A stretch of DNA of 64,000 nt from Bacillota bacterium (GCA_023443515.1 JAEZUC010000127.1:28633-92632); one strand, 5' to 3'; counted from the stretch's first letter, positions 43,939 through 53,472 are shown. Numbers and translations: made by a program. Notes: a model not told the origin generated them from the letters alone.

Positions 43939-45789
43939 ATGTCAAAAGTAATTGGTATAGATTTAGGTACCACAAATTCATGTGTGGCAGTTATGGAAGG
44001 CGGTGAGCCTGTAGTTATTGCAAATCCGGAAGGAAATAGAACTACACCTTCTGTTGTAGCATTTTCAAAAACAGGTGAACGTATGATAGGACAAGTCGCA
44101 AAAAGACAATCTATCACAAACCCTGAAAGAACAATAATTTCAATAAAGAGAGATATGGGAACCGACCGTAAGGTTGATATAGATGGTAAGAAATATTCAC
44201 CTCAGGAATTATCTTCCATGATTCTTCAAAAGCTCAAGTCTGATGCAGAAGCATACCTAGGTGAGACAATAACTCAGGCTGTAATTACTGTACCAGCATA
44301 TTTCAGTGATGCTCAAAGACAAGCAACAAAGGACGCCGGAAAAATTGCAGGTCTGGAAGTTCTCAGAATAATAAATGAGCCAACAGCAGCGGCTTTGGCA
44401 TATGGTCTTGACAAAGAGCATGAGCAGAAAATTATGGTTTATGACTTAGGTGGAGGAACATTCGACGTATCTATACTTGAAATCGGAGACGGCGTATTTG
44501 AAGTTCTGGCAACAAACGGTAATAATAAACTTGGTGGAGATGACTTTGACCAGAGAGTAATAGATTTCCTTGTTGATACATTTAAAAAGGAAAACGGAAT
44601 AGATCTTAAAAATGACAAGATGGCAATGCAGAGATTGAAGGAAGCAGCTGAAAAGGCAAAAATAGAACTTTCAGGTGTAACTTCATCTAACATAAACCTA
44701 CCATTTATAACAGCTGATGCATCAGGACCAAAACATCTTGATGTAACACTTACAAGAGCAAAATTTGACGAAATAACAGCTGATCTGGTTGAAAACACTA
44801 TGGGGCCTACAAGACAGGCTATGCAGGATGCAGGACTTACACCTGACAAAATAGACAAAATTCTATTGGTTGGTGGATCCACAAGAATTCCAGCGGTTCA
44901 GGATGCTGTAAAGAAATATCTTGGAAAAGATCCTTTCAAGGGAATCAACCCTGATGAATGCGTTGCCGTTGGTGCTGCAATTCAGGCGGGTGTATTGACA
45001 GGAGATGTAACAGGCCTTCTCTTGCTGGACGTTACACCATTGTCACTGGGACTTGAAACGCTTGGTGGAGTATTCACAAAACTCATTGAAAGAAATACAA
45101 CAATTCCTACAAAGAAGAGCCAGGTATTCTCTACAGCAGCTGACGGACAGACAAGTGTTGAGATTCATGTATTGCAGGGTGAAAGAGAAATGGCTCAATA
45201 CAACAAGTCTCTGGGAAGATTCCAGCTCACGGGCATTCCATCAGCACCAAGGGGCGTACCACAGATAGAAGTTACATTTGATATAGATGCAAACGGTATA
45301 GTTCACGTATCAGCAAAAGACCTTGGAACAGGCAACGAGCAGAAGATAACAATAACTGCTTCAACTAACCTGTCTGATGCAGATATAGACAAGGCTGTAA
45401 AAGAAGCAGAAAAATTTGCTTCAGAAGACAAACAGCGTAAAGAAGAAATCGATGTAAGAAATAATGCAGATTCTTTGGTTTATCAATCAGAGAAGTCATT
45501 AAAAGACCTTGGCGATAAAGTAACTGCCGATGACAAATCAAAGATTGAAAGCGGAGTAAACAAGGTAAAGGATGCCCTTAAAGGTACTGACATCGAAGCG
45601 ATAAAGAAAGCTACCGAAGAACTGCAGCAGTCCTTCTATGATATATCATCAAAAATATATCAACAGACTCAAGGAGCACAGGCAGACCCGGGAGCAGCAG
45701 GGTTTGGCGGACAACAGGGACCAGCGGGAGCAGGACAGGATGACAATGTTGTTGATGCAGACTATAAAGTAGTTGACGATGACAAATAA
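43939..45789 (+). CDS. dnaK: Chaperone DnaK (Hsp70)
   Basis: This complete Hsp70 has 616 residues. It has the actin-like ATPase ('GIDLGTTNSCVAV', 'VYDLGGGTFDVSI', 'LLVGGSTRIPAVQ'), the substrate-binding domain beginning after 'LLLLDVTPLSLGLET', and a Gly/Gln-rich tail ending in 'DADYKVVDDDK'. AAGGAGG precedes the ATG. It works with DnaJ and GrpE encoded alongside. A hairpin lies between it and dnaJ. Confidence 0.98.
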   Translation: MSKVIGIDLGTTNSCVAVMEGGEPVVIANPEGNRTTPSVVAFSKTGERMIGQVAKRQSITNPERTIISIKRDMGTDRKVDIDGKKYSPQELSSMILQKLKSDAEAYLGETITQAVITVPAYFSDAQRQATKDAGKIAGLEVLRIINEPTAAALAYGLDKEHEQKIMVYDLGGGTFDVSILEIGDGVFEVLATNGNNKLGGDDFDQRVIDFLVDTFKKENGIDLKNDKMAMQRLKEAAEKAKIELSGVTSSNINLPFITADASGPKHLDVTLTRAKFDEITADLVENTMGPTRQAMQDAGLTPDKIDKILLVGGSTRIPAVQDAVKKYLGKDPFKGINPDECVAVGAAIQAGVLTGDVTGLLLLDVTPLSLGLETLGGVFTKLIERNTTIPTKKSQVFSTAADGQTSVEIHVLQGEREMAQYNKSLGRFQLTGIPSAPRGVPQIEVTFDIDANGIVHVSAKDLGTGNEQKITITASTNLSDADIDKAVKEAEKFASEDKQRKEEIDVRNNADSLVYQSEKSLKDLGDKVTADDKSKIESGVNKVKDALKGTDIEAIKKATEELQQSFYDISSKIYQQTQGAQADPGAAGFGGQQGPAGAGQDDNVVDADYKVVDDDK

Positions 45790-45802
45790 ATATATAATAA
45801 TG

Positions 45803-45827
45803 TATAGGGGCTTTAAAAGCCCCTATA
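45803..45827 (+). other. Perfect 11-bp hairpin between dnaK and dnaJ
   Basis: TATAGGGGCTT and AAGCCCCTATA pair exactly around a three-base loop. No T-run follows, so it is unlikely to be a full terminator. It could stabilise the 3' end of dnaK mRNA or reduce read-through so that DnaK exceeds DnaJ. Confidence 0.75.
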
Positions 45828-45935
45828 GCATTAACAGCATAACAGCATAAGATTTAAAACGCCAAAGCTTACATAATACAGCTCTGGCTTATTTTAGGTT
45901 GCTGGTTTGCTGTGTAGAGACGGGAGTTGAATTGG

Positions 45936-47075
45936 ATGGCAGAAAAAAGAGATTATTACGAAGTGTTGGGTGTTGACAGAAACGCTTCTGATGCTGAGTT
46001 GAAAAAGGCATATAGAAATCTTGCAAAAAAGTATCACCCGGATGTTAATCCCGGTGACAAAACTGCAGAAAATAAGTTCAAAGAGGCAAACGAGGCCTAT
46101 GAGGTACTTAGTGATCCTCAGAAAAGGGGCAGGTACGACCAGTTCGGACATGCGGGAACAGATCCTAACGGATTTGGCGGTGCAGGAGGTTTCTCCTCTG
46201 ATTTTGACTTTGGCGGAATCGGGGACATATTCGAAACCTTCTTCGGAGGATCAGGCTTTGGAGGCAGAAGCAAAACAAAAAGAGGTCCTCAAAAGGGTGC
46301 GGATATTAAATACTCTATGGAGATCAGCTTTGAAGAAGCTGCCTTTGGTATTGAGCGGGAAATAAATGTAAGCAAAATGGAAGTTTGTTCAAAATGTACC
46401 GGTTCAGGGGCCAAGCCGGGAAGTAATGTAACAACCTGCAGTCACTGTAACGGAACCGGTCAGGTTCAGATAAAGCAGAGTACGCCATTTGGTCAGTTTA
46501 TTAATACCAAAACCTGTGACGCGTGTAAGGGTGAAGGAAAGATTATTACAGAGCCTTGTCCTGCATGTAACGGAAAAGGCAGACTCAGAAGCACAAAGAA
46601 AATAAAAATAGATATTCCTGCAGGAATTGATGACGGGCAGACTATTTCCTTAAGAGGCGGTGGAGACCCTGGATTAAAAGGTGGCCCTAACGGAGATTTG
46701 TATGTAAACATCCGTGTAAAACCTCATCCGCTGTTTTCCAGGCAGGGAAACAATGTTGTATGTGATGTACCAATTACGTTTACACAGGCTGCATTAGGTG
46801 CTGAATTAGAAGTTCCCACTCTTGACGGTAAAGTAAAATATACTGTGCCGGAGGGAACTCAAACAGGTTCTGTATTCAGGTTGAAGGGAAAAGGAATACC
46901 ATACTTGAGAGGGAATGGCCGTGGAGATCAGTATGTAAAAGTAAATATTGAGGTTCCCAAAAAACTCAGTGACAAACAAAAGGCATTGCTCAGGGAGTTT
47001 GCCGAAATCAGTGGCGATGAATCCCACGAGCAGAGAAAAGGCTTTTTCGACAAAATGAAGGATGCATTCAAGTAA
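45936..47075 (+). CDS. dnaJ: Chaperone DnaJ (Hsp40)
   Basis: This type A DnaJ of 379 residues has a J domain with 'HPD' in 'KKYHPDVNP', a Gly/Phe-rich linker, and four CxxCxGxG zinc repeats ('CSKCTGSG', 'CSHCNGTG', 'CDACKGEG', 'CPACNGKG'), followed by C-terminal substrate-binding domains. ATG 45936 lies behind GGGAG; the in-frame TTG 45927 is less likely. It stimulates the DnaK ATPase. Confidence 0.96.
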   Translation: MAEKRDYYEVLGVDRNASDAELKKAYRNLAKKYHPDVNPGDKTAENKFKEANEAYEVLSDPQKRGRYDQFGHAGTDPNGFGGAGGFSSDFDFGGIGDIFETFFGGSGFGGRSKTKRGPQKGADIKYSMEISFEEAAFGIEREINVSKMEVCSKCTGSGAKPGSNVTTCSHCNGTGQVQIKQSTPFGQFINTKTCDACKGEGKIITEPCPACNGKGRLRSTKKIKIDIPAGIDDGQTISLRGGGDPGLKGGPNGDLYVNIRVKPHPLFSRQGNNVVCDVPITFTQAALGAELEVPTLDGKVKYTVPEGTQTGSVFRLKGKGIPYLRGNGRGDQYVKVNIEVPKKLSDKQKALLREFAEISGDESHEQRKGFFDKMKDAFK

Positions 47076-47114
47076 TTAAAGAAATATACTGCTCACGGAG
47101 GCAAACAGATAAAT

Positions 47115-48065
47115 ATGAAATGGTATGAAATACAGGTAAACACTACAGATGAAGCAAGTGATGCGGTTTCAGAGATGCTTACAACAATGGGTGCTGGAGG
47201 CGTCGCAATTAAGGACCCTTTTGATATAAAAAAGGAAATTTTAAAGCCAAATACTCTGGACTATGCAGATGATGAATTCCTTGAATCATTAGGTGAGGAC
47301 GTTATTATTCAGGCATATTTCCAGAGCGGCAATAATATAGACGAGCTGTTAAAGAAAATAAACGACGGGTTGGGTAATATTTCCCAATTCCTCAATGTTG
47401 GAAAAGGCCTTGAGGGATACGGCGAAGTAGATGATGAGGATTGGTCTACAGCTTGGAAAAAGTACTATAAGCCCCTGCAACTGACAGACAGAATAGTCAT
47501 TAAACCGACCTGGGAAGATTATAGCCCAAAAGGTGACGAAATAATTATACAAATGGACCCCGGGATGGCCTTTGGAACAGGAACACACGAAACCACGCAG
47601 ATGTGCTCTGTTTTGCTTGATAAGTATATGAAGGATGATACAGAGATTCTGGATATTGGGTGCGGTACGGGAATACTTTCGATTATTGCTGCAAAACTAG
47701 GTGCAAAATCTGTTGAAGCTATTGATATAGACGAAGTAGCAGTTAAAGTTGCCAGGGAAAATATCGAGCTGAATCAGGAAATACCAAAAGTATCTGCATA
47801 CAAGGCCGTATTGTCTGATTTAAAGCAGGATGAACATAAATACGATATCGTGGTAGCAAATATAATAGCAAATGTAATTATTGACTTGTCCTCCCAGATA
47901 CCTTATTATTTAAAAAAGGAATCTTTGTTTATTACTTCAGGGATAATCAAAGAAAGAAAGCAGGAAGTAATAGATGCGTGTGAGAGGAACGGGATGTCAC
48001 TGATAGAAACCCTGGAAATGGGGGAATGGGTGGCAATGGTGTTTAAATGTCCAGATACTTTGTAG
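47115..48065 (+). CDS. prmA: Ribosomal protein L11 methyltransferase PrmA
   Basis: This 316-residue protein has the N-terminal PrmA substrate-recognition domain ('MKWYEIQVNTTDEASDAVSEMLTTMGAGGVAI') and the methyltransferase core 'ILDIGCGTGILSIIAAKLGA', 'VVANIIANVI'. It trimethylates ribosomal protein L11. CACGGAGG precedes the ATG. It overlaps rsmE by 19 bases. The dnaJ-prmA-rsmE order is common in Firmicutes. Confidence 0.95.
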   Translation: MKWYEIQVNTTDEASDAVSEMLTTMGAGGVAIKDPFDIKKEILKPNTLDYADDEFLESLGEDVIIQAYFQSGNNIDELLKKINDGLGNISQFLNVGKGLEGYGEVDDEDWSTAWKKYYKPLQLTDRIVIKPTWEDYSPKGDEIIIQMDPGMAFGTGTHETTQMCSVLLDKYMKDDTEILDIGCGTGILSIIAAKLGAKSVEAIDIDEVAVKVARENIELNQEIPKVSAYKAVLSDLKQDEHKYDIVVANIIANVIIDLSSQIPYYLKKESLFITSGIIKERKQEVIDACERNGMSLIETLEMGEWVAMVFKCPDTL

Positions 48066-48799
48066 AAGAATCTCAAATAGGGAACGGCAGAGTTAGTATA
48101 ATTGGAGAAGATTTTCAACACTTAAAAAAAGTACTTCGCGCTCAGGTAAAGGACGAAGTACTTGTGTGCTGTGGGGGATTTGACTACACAGCAGAAATAG
48201 AACAGATAAATGATAGTTCAATTATTTGCTTAATTACAGATATAAATAAAAACTTTACTGAATCGCCATTAAAAGTTACCTTGTTTCAGGGCTTGCCAAA
48301 GTCGGACAAGATGGAGTTAATTATACAGAAATGTGTAGAACTTGGGGTTTGGGAAATAGTTCCCGTAATTACAGAACGCTGTGTTTCGAGAATAAATACG
48401 GACAAGGATGCCCGAAATAAGCTTGCAAGATGGCAGAAGATAGCAAGAGAAGCTGCAAAGCAGTGCAATAGAGGTATAATACCCAATATTCATTATCCAA
48501 TAACTTTTAAAGAAGCTGTTGCAATGGCATCTGAAGCTGAACTGGCTGTCATTCCTTATGAGAAGGAATGTGCGGTTGGTTTTAAGAATATTGTAGCCCG
48601 GTATGAAGGAATTAACAGCGGAAGTATCATAATTGGTCCTGAAGGCGGGTTTGAAGACAAGGAAATTCAATTGGCTGTTGACAGAGGAATTCACAAAATA
48701 TCTCTGGGGCCCAGGATCCTACGCACGGAAACTGCCGGAATGGCAGCTTTAACACTTTTGATGTATGAATTAGGAGATGTGTCTAATGGGAGAACTTAA
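48047..48799 (+). CDS. rsmE: 16S rRNA (uracil1498-N3)-methyltransferase RsmE
   Basis: This 250-residue SPOUT methyltransferase has an N-terminal PUA-like domain ('DFQHLKKVLRAQVKDEVLVC'), then the knot with 'LPKSDKMELIIQKCVELGV', 'IIGPEGGFEDKEI' and 'LGPRILRTETAGMAAL'. It methylates U1498 of 16S rRNA. The start overlaps prmA and the end overlaps the response-regulator gene. Confidence 0.95.
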   Translation: MSRYFVEESQIGNGRVSIIGEDFQHLKKVLRAQVKDEVLVCCGGFDYTAEIEQINDSSIICLITDINKNFTESPLKVTLFQGLPKSDKMELIIQKCVELGVWEIVPVITERCVSRINTDKDARNKLARWQKIAREAAKQCNRGIIPNIHYPITFKEAVAMASEAELAVIPYEKECAVGFKNIVARYEGINSGSIIIGPEGGFEDKEIQLAVDRGIHKISLGPRILRTETAGMAALTLLMYELGDVSNGRT

Positions 48800-49157
48800 A
48801 TTTGTTGTTGTGGACGATGCGGTATTTATGAGAACTTTAATAAAAAGAATGATTGAGGAAAATATAAACTATCACGTTGTAGGTGAAGGCGCCAATGGTC
48901 GTGAGGCCATAGAGCAGGCAAAGCGAAATCAGCCGGATATTATGACACTGGATATTACAATGCCGGAAATGGATGGGATCATGGCAATAAAGGAAATCTT
49001 GGAAGTAAGTCCTGCTACCAAGATAATAATGGTTTCGGCCATGGGTCAGCAGGCTATGGTAATAGATGCAATAAAAATGGGAGCAAAAGATTTTATTGTT
49101 AAACCTTTTGATAAAACAAGAGTTCAACAGGCAATCGAAAATGTTATAAATCTCTGA
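48786..49157 (+). CDS. CheY-like single-domain response regulator
   Basis: This 123-residue receiver domain stands alone: acidic pair in 'VVVDDAVFM', phosphoacceptor Asp in 'MTLDITMPEMDG', a conserved Ser in 'MVSAMGQ' and a Lys in 'IVKPFDK'. There is no output domain, as in CheY. ATG 48786 follows AGGAG with nine-base spacing; ATG 48777 lies too close. It overlaps rsmE by 14 bases. Its kinase is not in the window; chemotaxis or developmental signalling are possible. Confidence 0.88.
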   Translation: MGELKFVVVDDAVFMRTLIKRMIEENINYHVVGEGANGREAIEQAKRNQPDIMTLDITMPEMDGIMAIKEILEVSPATKIIMVSAMGQQAMVIDAIKMGAKDFIVKPFDKTRVQQAIENVINL

Positions 49158-49174
49158 TAATATGTCTATTATAT

Positions 49175-49207
49175 AAATGGGGGATAATATCCTCCATTTT
49201 ATTTTTT
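49175..49207 (+). terminator. Intrinsic terminator of the heat-shock operon
   Basis: AATGGGGGATA pairs with TATCCTCCATT (two G-U pairs) and is followed by a T-rich run. It ends the hrcA-to-response-regulator transcript. Confidence 0.75.
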
Positions 49208-49335
49208 ATAAAATTATCTATAACGGTAAATTATTATAGTAAATGTAGTAACAAATTAAAAACATTAGTAAATTGAAGTAAATTGATAAAAATATATGAA
49301 AAGTAGTAATTTATCCTTTAAATTCTTAGAATTTG

Positions 49336-49344
49336 TGTTATAAT
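49336..49344 (+). promoter_or_regulatory. Extended -10 promoter of yicC-remA-gmk-rpoZ
   Basis: TGTTATAAT is a perfect TATAAT with the upstream TG of an extended -10 promoter, 60 bases before yicC. No good -35 is visible, which extended -10 promoters do not need. The 247-base gap it lies in otherwise holds AT-rich sequence with short agtaaattga repeats. Confidence 0.65.
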
Positions 49345-49404
49345 ACTAAGCGGGATTATAGTTATATTTTGGGTTAAATTTTATCCCAGTTACCGGAGGC
49401 AAAT

Positions 49405-50286
49405 ATGGTTAGAAGTATGACAGGTTTCGGTAGAGGAACCTTTAGTGATAATGGCAAGGAATTTACTGTAGAAATAAAAACGGTAAACCATCGTTATATA
49501 GATTTTTATATAAAATTACCGAGACAGATTGGTTATCTTGAAGAAAGAGTCAGAGAAACAGCCTCTCAAAGCCTTTTTCGAGGTAAAGTAGATATATTTA
49601 TATCCTTTGAAGACCGTTCAGATAATTCCAGAAGTGTGACACTTGATGAGCCACTGGCAAGTGCTTACATACAGGCAGTTGAAAAGCTCAAGGAAAAATA
49701 CAGTTTGAAGGATGACTTGAGTGTATCGCTTATTTCCCGTTTTCCCGATGTGTTAAGAATAGAGAAAAATGAAGACGATGAAGAACATTTATGGTCTGTT
49801 CTTAAAAAAGCACTGGATATGGCAATAGCTTCACTTCTGCAAATGAGGGAAAAAGAGGGAAATGAATTAAGGAACAGCTTACTTCAGAAAGCTGATTATA
49901 TGGAAACCATAATATCAGATATTTCTCAAAGAAGTCCTCAGGTTGTTACTGAATATAAGCAAAAACTTGAATACAGAATAAAGGAATTATTGAATCAGCA
50001 AACAGTGGATGAAAACAGGATTGCAATGGAAGTAGCAATATTTGCTGACAGATGTGGTATAGATGAGGAATTGGTAAGACTGGGAAGTCACTTAACACAG
50101 TTAAGAGATATATTAAATATAAAGAAACAACCTATTGGCAGAAAACTTGATTTTTTGGTTCAGGAAATAAACAGGGAAATAAACACAATCGGTTCAAAAT
50201 CAAATGACATAATTATTACAAAGAACGTTCTGGAACTAAAGAGTGAAGCAGAGAAAATAAGAGAACAAATTCAGAATATGGAATAG
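49405..50286 (+). CDS. yicC: YicC family endoribonuclease/stress protein
   Basis: This 293-residue protein starts 'MVRSMTGFGRGTFSDNG', the family signature, and has the C-terminal DUF1732 region 'GRKLDFLVQEINREINTIGSKSNDI'. YicC proteins are RNA-processing factors; E. coli YicC is an endoribonuclease (established for the family). CCGGAGG precedes the ATG. It heads the yicC-remA-gmk-rpoZ operon common to Firmicutes. Confidence 0.93.
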   Translation: MVRSMTGFGRGTFSDNGKEFTVEIKTVNHRYIDFYIKLPRQIGYLEERVRETASQSLFRGKVDIFISFEDRSDNSRSVTLDEPLASAYIQAVEKLKEKYSLKDDLSVSLISRFPDVLRIEKNEDDEEHLWSVLKKALDMAIASLLQMREKEGNELRNSLLQKADYMETIISDISQRSPQVVTEYKQKLEYRIKELLNQQTVDENRIAMEVAIFADRCGIDEELVRLGSHLTQLRDILNIKKQPIGRKLDFLVQEINREINTIGSKSNDIIITKNVLELKSEAEKIREQIQNME

Positions 50287-50302
50287 GTATCAGGAGGATC
50301 GT

Positions 50303-50581
50303 ATGAAGCTTATAAATATTGGCTTTGGAAATATTGTTTCCGCTAACAGACTTGTGGCTATTGTAAGTCCGGAGTCTGCACCAATTAAAAGAATTATTCA
50401 GGAAGCAAGAGACAGAGGTATGTTGATTGATGCAACATACGGAAGAAGGACAAGAGCAGTAATAATTACAGACAGCGACCATATAATTTTATCAGCGGTA
50501 CAGCCTGAAACTGTAGCTCACAGATTAAATACCAAAGACACCGATGACAATGATAATGAAGAAGATTCAGTTAACGAATAG
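50303..50581 (+). CDS. remA: Extracellular matrix regulatory protein RemA (DUF370)
   Basis: This 92-residue protein has 'INIGFGNIVSANRLVAIVSPESAPIKR' and 'DATYGRRTRAVIITDSDHIILSAVQPETVAHR', the RemA/DUF370 core. In Bacillus subtilis RemA is a DNA-binding activator of matrix and osmoprotection genes. The acidic tail here is longer than usual. It sits between yicC and gmk, its conserved position. Confidence 0.93.
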   Translation: MKLINIGFGNIVSANRLVAIVSPESAPIKRIIQEARDRGMLIDATYGRRTRAVIITDSDHIILSAVQPETVAHRLNTKDTDDNDNEEDSVNE

Positions 50582-50590
50582 GAGGAAATC

Positions 50591-51196
50591 ATGCATCAAA
50601 AAGGCCTATTAGTTGTTGTGTCCGGACCTTCAGGAACAGGAAAGGGTACGGTATGCAAAAAGTTGTTGTCTCAAAGGGATAACGTCAGGTATTCTGTCTC
50701 AGCTACTACAAGGAAACCAAGAGAAGGAGAAATAGAGGGCCAGAGTTATTTCTTTGTTTCAGAAAGCAATTTTTTGGATATGATAAAGAATGATGCCCTC
50801 ATTGAGTGGGATAAGTACTGTGACAATTACTATGGTACACCAAAGTCATATGTTGATTCCTGCATGGAAAAGGGAGTAGACATAATATTGGAAATAACCG
50901 TTGAAGGGGCTCTTGAAATTAAGCAAAAGTACCCGGATTCCGTACTTATATTTATTCTTCCGCCATCCTTTGATGAATTAAGGAGGCGCATAGAAAGCAG
51001 AGCAACAGAGTGCAGTGAGGTTATTGAAAAGAGAATGCAAAAGGCTGTCAGTGAAATTAAATATGTTTCAAAATATGATTATTTAATTTTAAATGATAGT
51101 GTTGATCAAGCAGTACTAAATATAGAAAAAGTTTTAGACAGTGAGCGGCTAAAGCCATCCAGAAATGTTGAAATGATAGAGACTTTATTCAAGTAA
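50591..51196 (+). CDS. gmk: Guanylate kinase
   Basis: This 201-residue kinase has P-loop 'VSGPSGTGKGTVCKKL', 'YSVSATTRKPREGEIEGQSYFFV' (GMP-binding) and 'EWDKYCDNYYGTPK'. It phosphorylates GMP to GDP. AGGAGG lies seven bases before the ATG, nine bases after remA. Confidence 0.96.
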   Translation: MHQKGLLVVVSGPSGTGKGTVCKKLLSQRDNVRYSVSATTRKPREGEIEGQSYFFVSESNFLDMIKNDALIEWDKYCDNYYGTPKSYVDSCMEKGVDIILEITVEGALEIKQKYPDSVLIFILPPSFDELRRRIESRATECSEVIEKRMQKAVSEIKYVSKYDYLILNDSVDQAVLNIEKVLDSERLKPSRNVEMIETLFK

Positions 51197-51216
51197 TATA
51201 GGAGGTATTATATTAT

Positions 51217-51423
51217 ATGATTTATCCTTCAATCAATGAATTGATGAAAAAGGTAGACAGCAGGTACACATTAGCAGTTGAAGCTGCAAAAAGAGCAAGA
51301 CAATTAGTTGACGGGGCAAACAAAATGACAAAGTTTAACTCCGATAAAGAAGTTACTATTGCTATACACGAGATAGCAGAGGATAAAATAACATATGTTA
51401 GAACAAAGAGCGGAATAAAATAG
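51217..51423 (+). CDS. rpoZ: RNA polymerase omega subunit
   Basis: This 68-residue omega subunit has 'PSINELMKKVDSRYTLAVEAAKRARQL' and 'KEVTIAIHEIAEDKI', the conserved regions of RpoZ. GGAGG precedes the ATG. It stabilises the beta-prime subunit. Position after gmk is conserved. Confidence 0.94.
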   Translation: MIYPSINELMKKVDSRYTLAVEAAKRARQLVDGANKMTKFNSDKEVTIAIHEIAEDKITYVRTKSGIK

Positions 51424-51436
51424 GGGGCGTTGTAAA

Positions 51437-52825
51437 GTGGCAACTGAAAAGACAATGGAAAAAATAGTTGCATTAGCTAAAAATAGAGGGTTTGTTTACC
51501 CGGGTTCCGATATATACGGAGGTTTAGCAAATGCTTGGGACTACGGTCCTCTTGGCGTAGAACTGAAAAATAACGTAAAAAAAGCCTGGTGGCGCAAGTT
51601 TATACAGGAAAGTCCATACAATGTAGGAGTTGACTGCGCGATACTTATGAACCCTCAGGTATGGGTAGCTTCAGGTCACGTAGGCGGTTTCAGTGATCCT
51701 TTGATTGACTGTAAGGATTGTAAAACACGTCATAGAGCAGATAAGCTTATTGAAGATTGGAATATGGAAAACAATATTGAATTCCGAGTGGATGGTCTGA
51801 AAAATGAAGAGTTAATGCAATACATAAAGGATAAAGGTGTTAAGTGTCCTGGCTGTGGATCTGCAAACTTTACTGAAATCAGAAAGTTCAACCTAATGTT
51901 TAAGACTTTTCAGGGTGTTACTGAAGACTCAAAGGCTGAAATATTTTTGAGACCGGAAACTGCACAAGGTATTTTTGTTAATTTCAAGAATGTACAACGT
52001 ACAAGCAGAAAAAAAATACCATTTGGTATCGGGCAGATAGGTAAATCCTTTAGAAATGAAATAACACCCGGTAATTTTACATTCAGAACCAGAGAATTTG
52101 AACAGATGGAACTCGAATTCTTCTGTGAGCCGGGAAAAGACCTTGAATGGTTTAAATATTGGAAGGATTTTTGTTATAACTGGCTCTTAAGCCTGAATAT
52201 GACAAAGGAGAACCTGAAACTTCGTGACCACGAAAAGGAAGAACTTTCACACTACAGTAATGCGACTACAGATATTGAGTTCCTTTTCCCATTTGGTTGG
52301 GGAGAACTTTGGGGTATTGCAGACAGAACTGACTTTGACTTGAAACAGCACATGATTCATGCAAAAGATGACTTATCATACTTTGATCCTACTACAAATG
52401 AGAAGTATGTTCCATATTGTATCGAGCCATCTTTGGGTGCTGATAGAGTTACTCTGGCTTTCCTTTGTGATGCTTATAACGAAGAAGAAGTTGCAGAGGG
52501 TGACGTAAGAACTGTTCTGAAATTCCATCCTGCTATAGCACCTGTAAAGATAGCTGTTCTTCCTCTTTCAAAGAAATTGGGCGAAGAAGCAGAAAAGGTT
52601 TACCAAATGCTTACTAAGACCTATAACTGTGAATATGATGAAACAGGAAGCATAGGTAAGAGATACAGAAGACAGGATGAAATAGGAACACCATATTGTA
52701 TTACATTTGACTTTGATTCACTTGAGGACAAGAGTGTTACTATAAGAGAAAGAGATACCATGCAGCAGGTTAGAATTAAGATTGAAGATCTTGCCGCATA
52801 TTTCGAAAATAAGTTTGAATTTTAA
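51437..52825 (+). CDS. glyQS: Glycyl-tRNA synthetase (single-chain, class II)
   Basis: This dimeric-type GlyRS has 462 residues. It contains class II motif 2 'GQIGKSFRNEITPGNFTFRTREFEQMELEFF' and motif 3 'IEPSLGADRVTLAFL', a Cys4 zinc-like insert ('CKDCKTRHRADK', 'CPGCGSANF'), and the C-terminal anticodon-binding domain. GTG 51437 follows AGGGGG. It is unlike the alpha2-beta2 GlyRS of many bacteria. Confidence 0.96.
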   Translation: MATEKTMEKIVALAKNRGFVYPGSDIYGGLANAWDYGPLGVELKNNVKKAWWRKFIQESPYNVGVDCAILMNPQVWVASGHVGGFSDPLIDCKDCKTRHRADKLIEDWNMENNIEFRVDGLKNEELMQYIKDKGVKCPGCGSANFTEIRKFNLMFKTFQGVTEDSKAEIFLRPETAQGIFVNFKNVQRTSRKKIPFGIGQIGKSFRNEITPGNFTFRTREFEQMELEFFCEPGKDLEWFKYWKDFCYNWLLSLNMTKENLKLRDHEKEELSHYSNATTDIEFLFPFGWGELWGIADRTDFDLKQHMIHAKDDLSYFDPTTNEKYVPYCIEPSLGADRVTLAFLCDAYNEEEVAEGDVRTVLKFHPAIAPVKIAVLPLSKKLGEEAEKVYQMLTKTYNCEYDETGSIGKRYRRQDEIGTPYCITFDFDSLEDKSVTIRERDTMQQVRIKIEDLAAYFENKFEF

Positions 52826-52841
52826 TAATCAATATTATGTT

Positions 52842-52870
52842 AAAAGCAGGCATATATAATGCCTGCTTTT
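52842..52870. terminator. Bidirectional terminator between glyS and padR
   Basis: AAAAGCAGGCAT (52842-52853) and ATGCCTGCTTTT (52859-52870) pair perfectly, with A-run and T-run on either side. It serves both the rightward glycyl-tRNA synthetase gene and the leftward padR gene. Confidence 0.85.
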
Positions 52871-52878
52871 AAATTTCC

Positions 52879-53457
52879 TTAAAACTGTGAAAAATTATCA
52901 TGGAGGCAATCAATTTCCTCGTCTCGATTATATATACTTCGAATCCACTTGCACCACTTTATTGATAGTTGTACATCACATATTGCTTTCTCAAGCAGCA
53001 AATAAGAGCCAAATCCTTGTGATTTAAAGGAATCGAATTTATTGTTAACATTTGCTCTTAGCTTATTAAGTGAATCTGTATATTTGTTAAGCTGCTTTTG
53101 ATATCTGTCTTCCATTTCATTAATTAGCTTCTCAATAGTTTCGTTATCAAAACCTTGAATACAATAAATTTTCAGCATCATTTCATCTTTTTGAACTGCT
53201 TCTTCAGTTGGTGCAGAAAGCCATTCTTTGAGAAATTCTCTGCCGGTATCGGTTATTTTATAAACTTTCTTATCAGGTTTGCCATTTTGGTTAACCAGAG
53301 TATATGTAACACATAGTTTATCTTCCAATTCAGAAAGTAAAGGGTATATTGCACTATGGGTAGTACGCCAGAACTGATTCAGCTTGAGCATTAAATCGTA
53401 TCCGGTCATTGGTTCGGTTGATAAAAAGCTAAGTAATCCATAAGATAATTTGTTCAT
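52879..53457 (-). CDS. PadR family transcriptional repressor
   Basis: This protein of about 192 residues has an N-terminal PadR winged helix ('LSYGLLSFLSTEPMTGYDLMLKLNQFWRTTHSAIYPLLSELEDKLCVTYT') and a helical C-terminal dimer domain ('YQKQLNKYTDSLNKLRANV'). ATG 53457 is preferred because AAGGA lies five bases upstream. It is divergent from the kinase/MFS genes, with two palindromic operators in the gap. It probably represses those genes and itself until a toxic ligand appears. Confidence 0.9.
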   Translation of the reverse strand: MNKLSYGLLSFLSTEPMTGYDLMLKLNQFWRTTHSAIYPLLSELEDKLCVTYTLVNQNGKPDKKVYKITDTGREFLKEWLSAPTEEAVQKDEMMLKIYCIQGFDNETIEKLINEMEDRYQKQLNKYTDSLNKLRANVNNKFDSFKSQGFGSYLLLEKAICDVQLSIKWCKWIRSIYNRDEEIDCLHDNFSQF

Positions 53458-53472
53458 AAGCATCCTTATCTA

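Noticed and set aside
44439..44882. Minus-strand open frame of 147 codons inside dnaK
   Set aside because: It is antisense to the conserved DnaK ATPase region and results from the codon bias of that gene.
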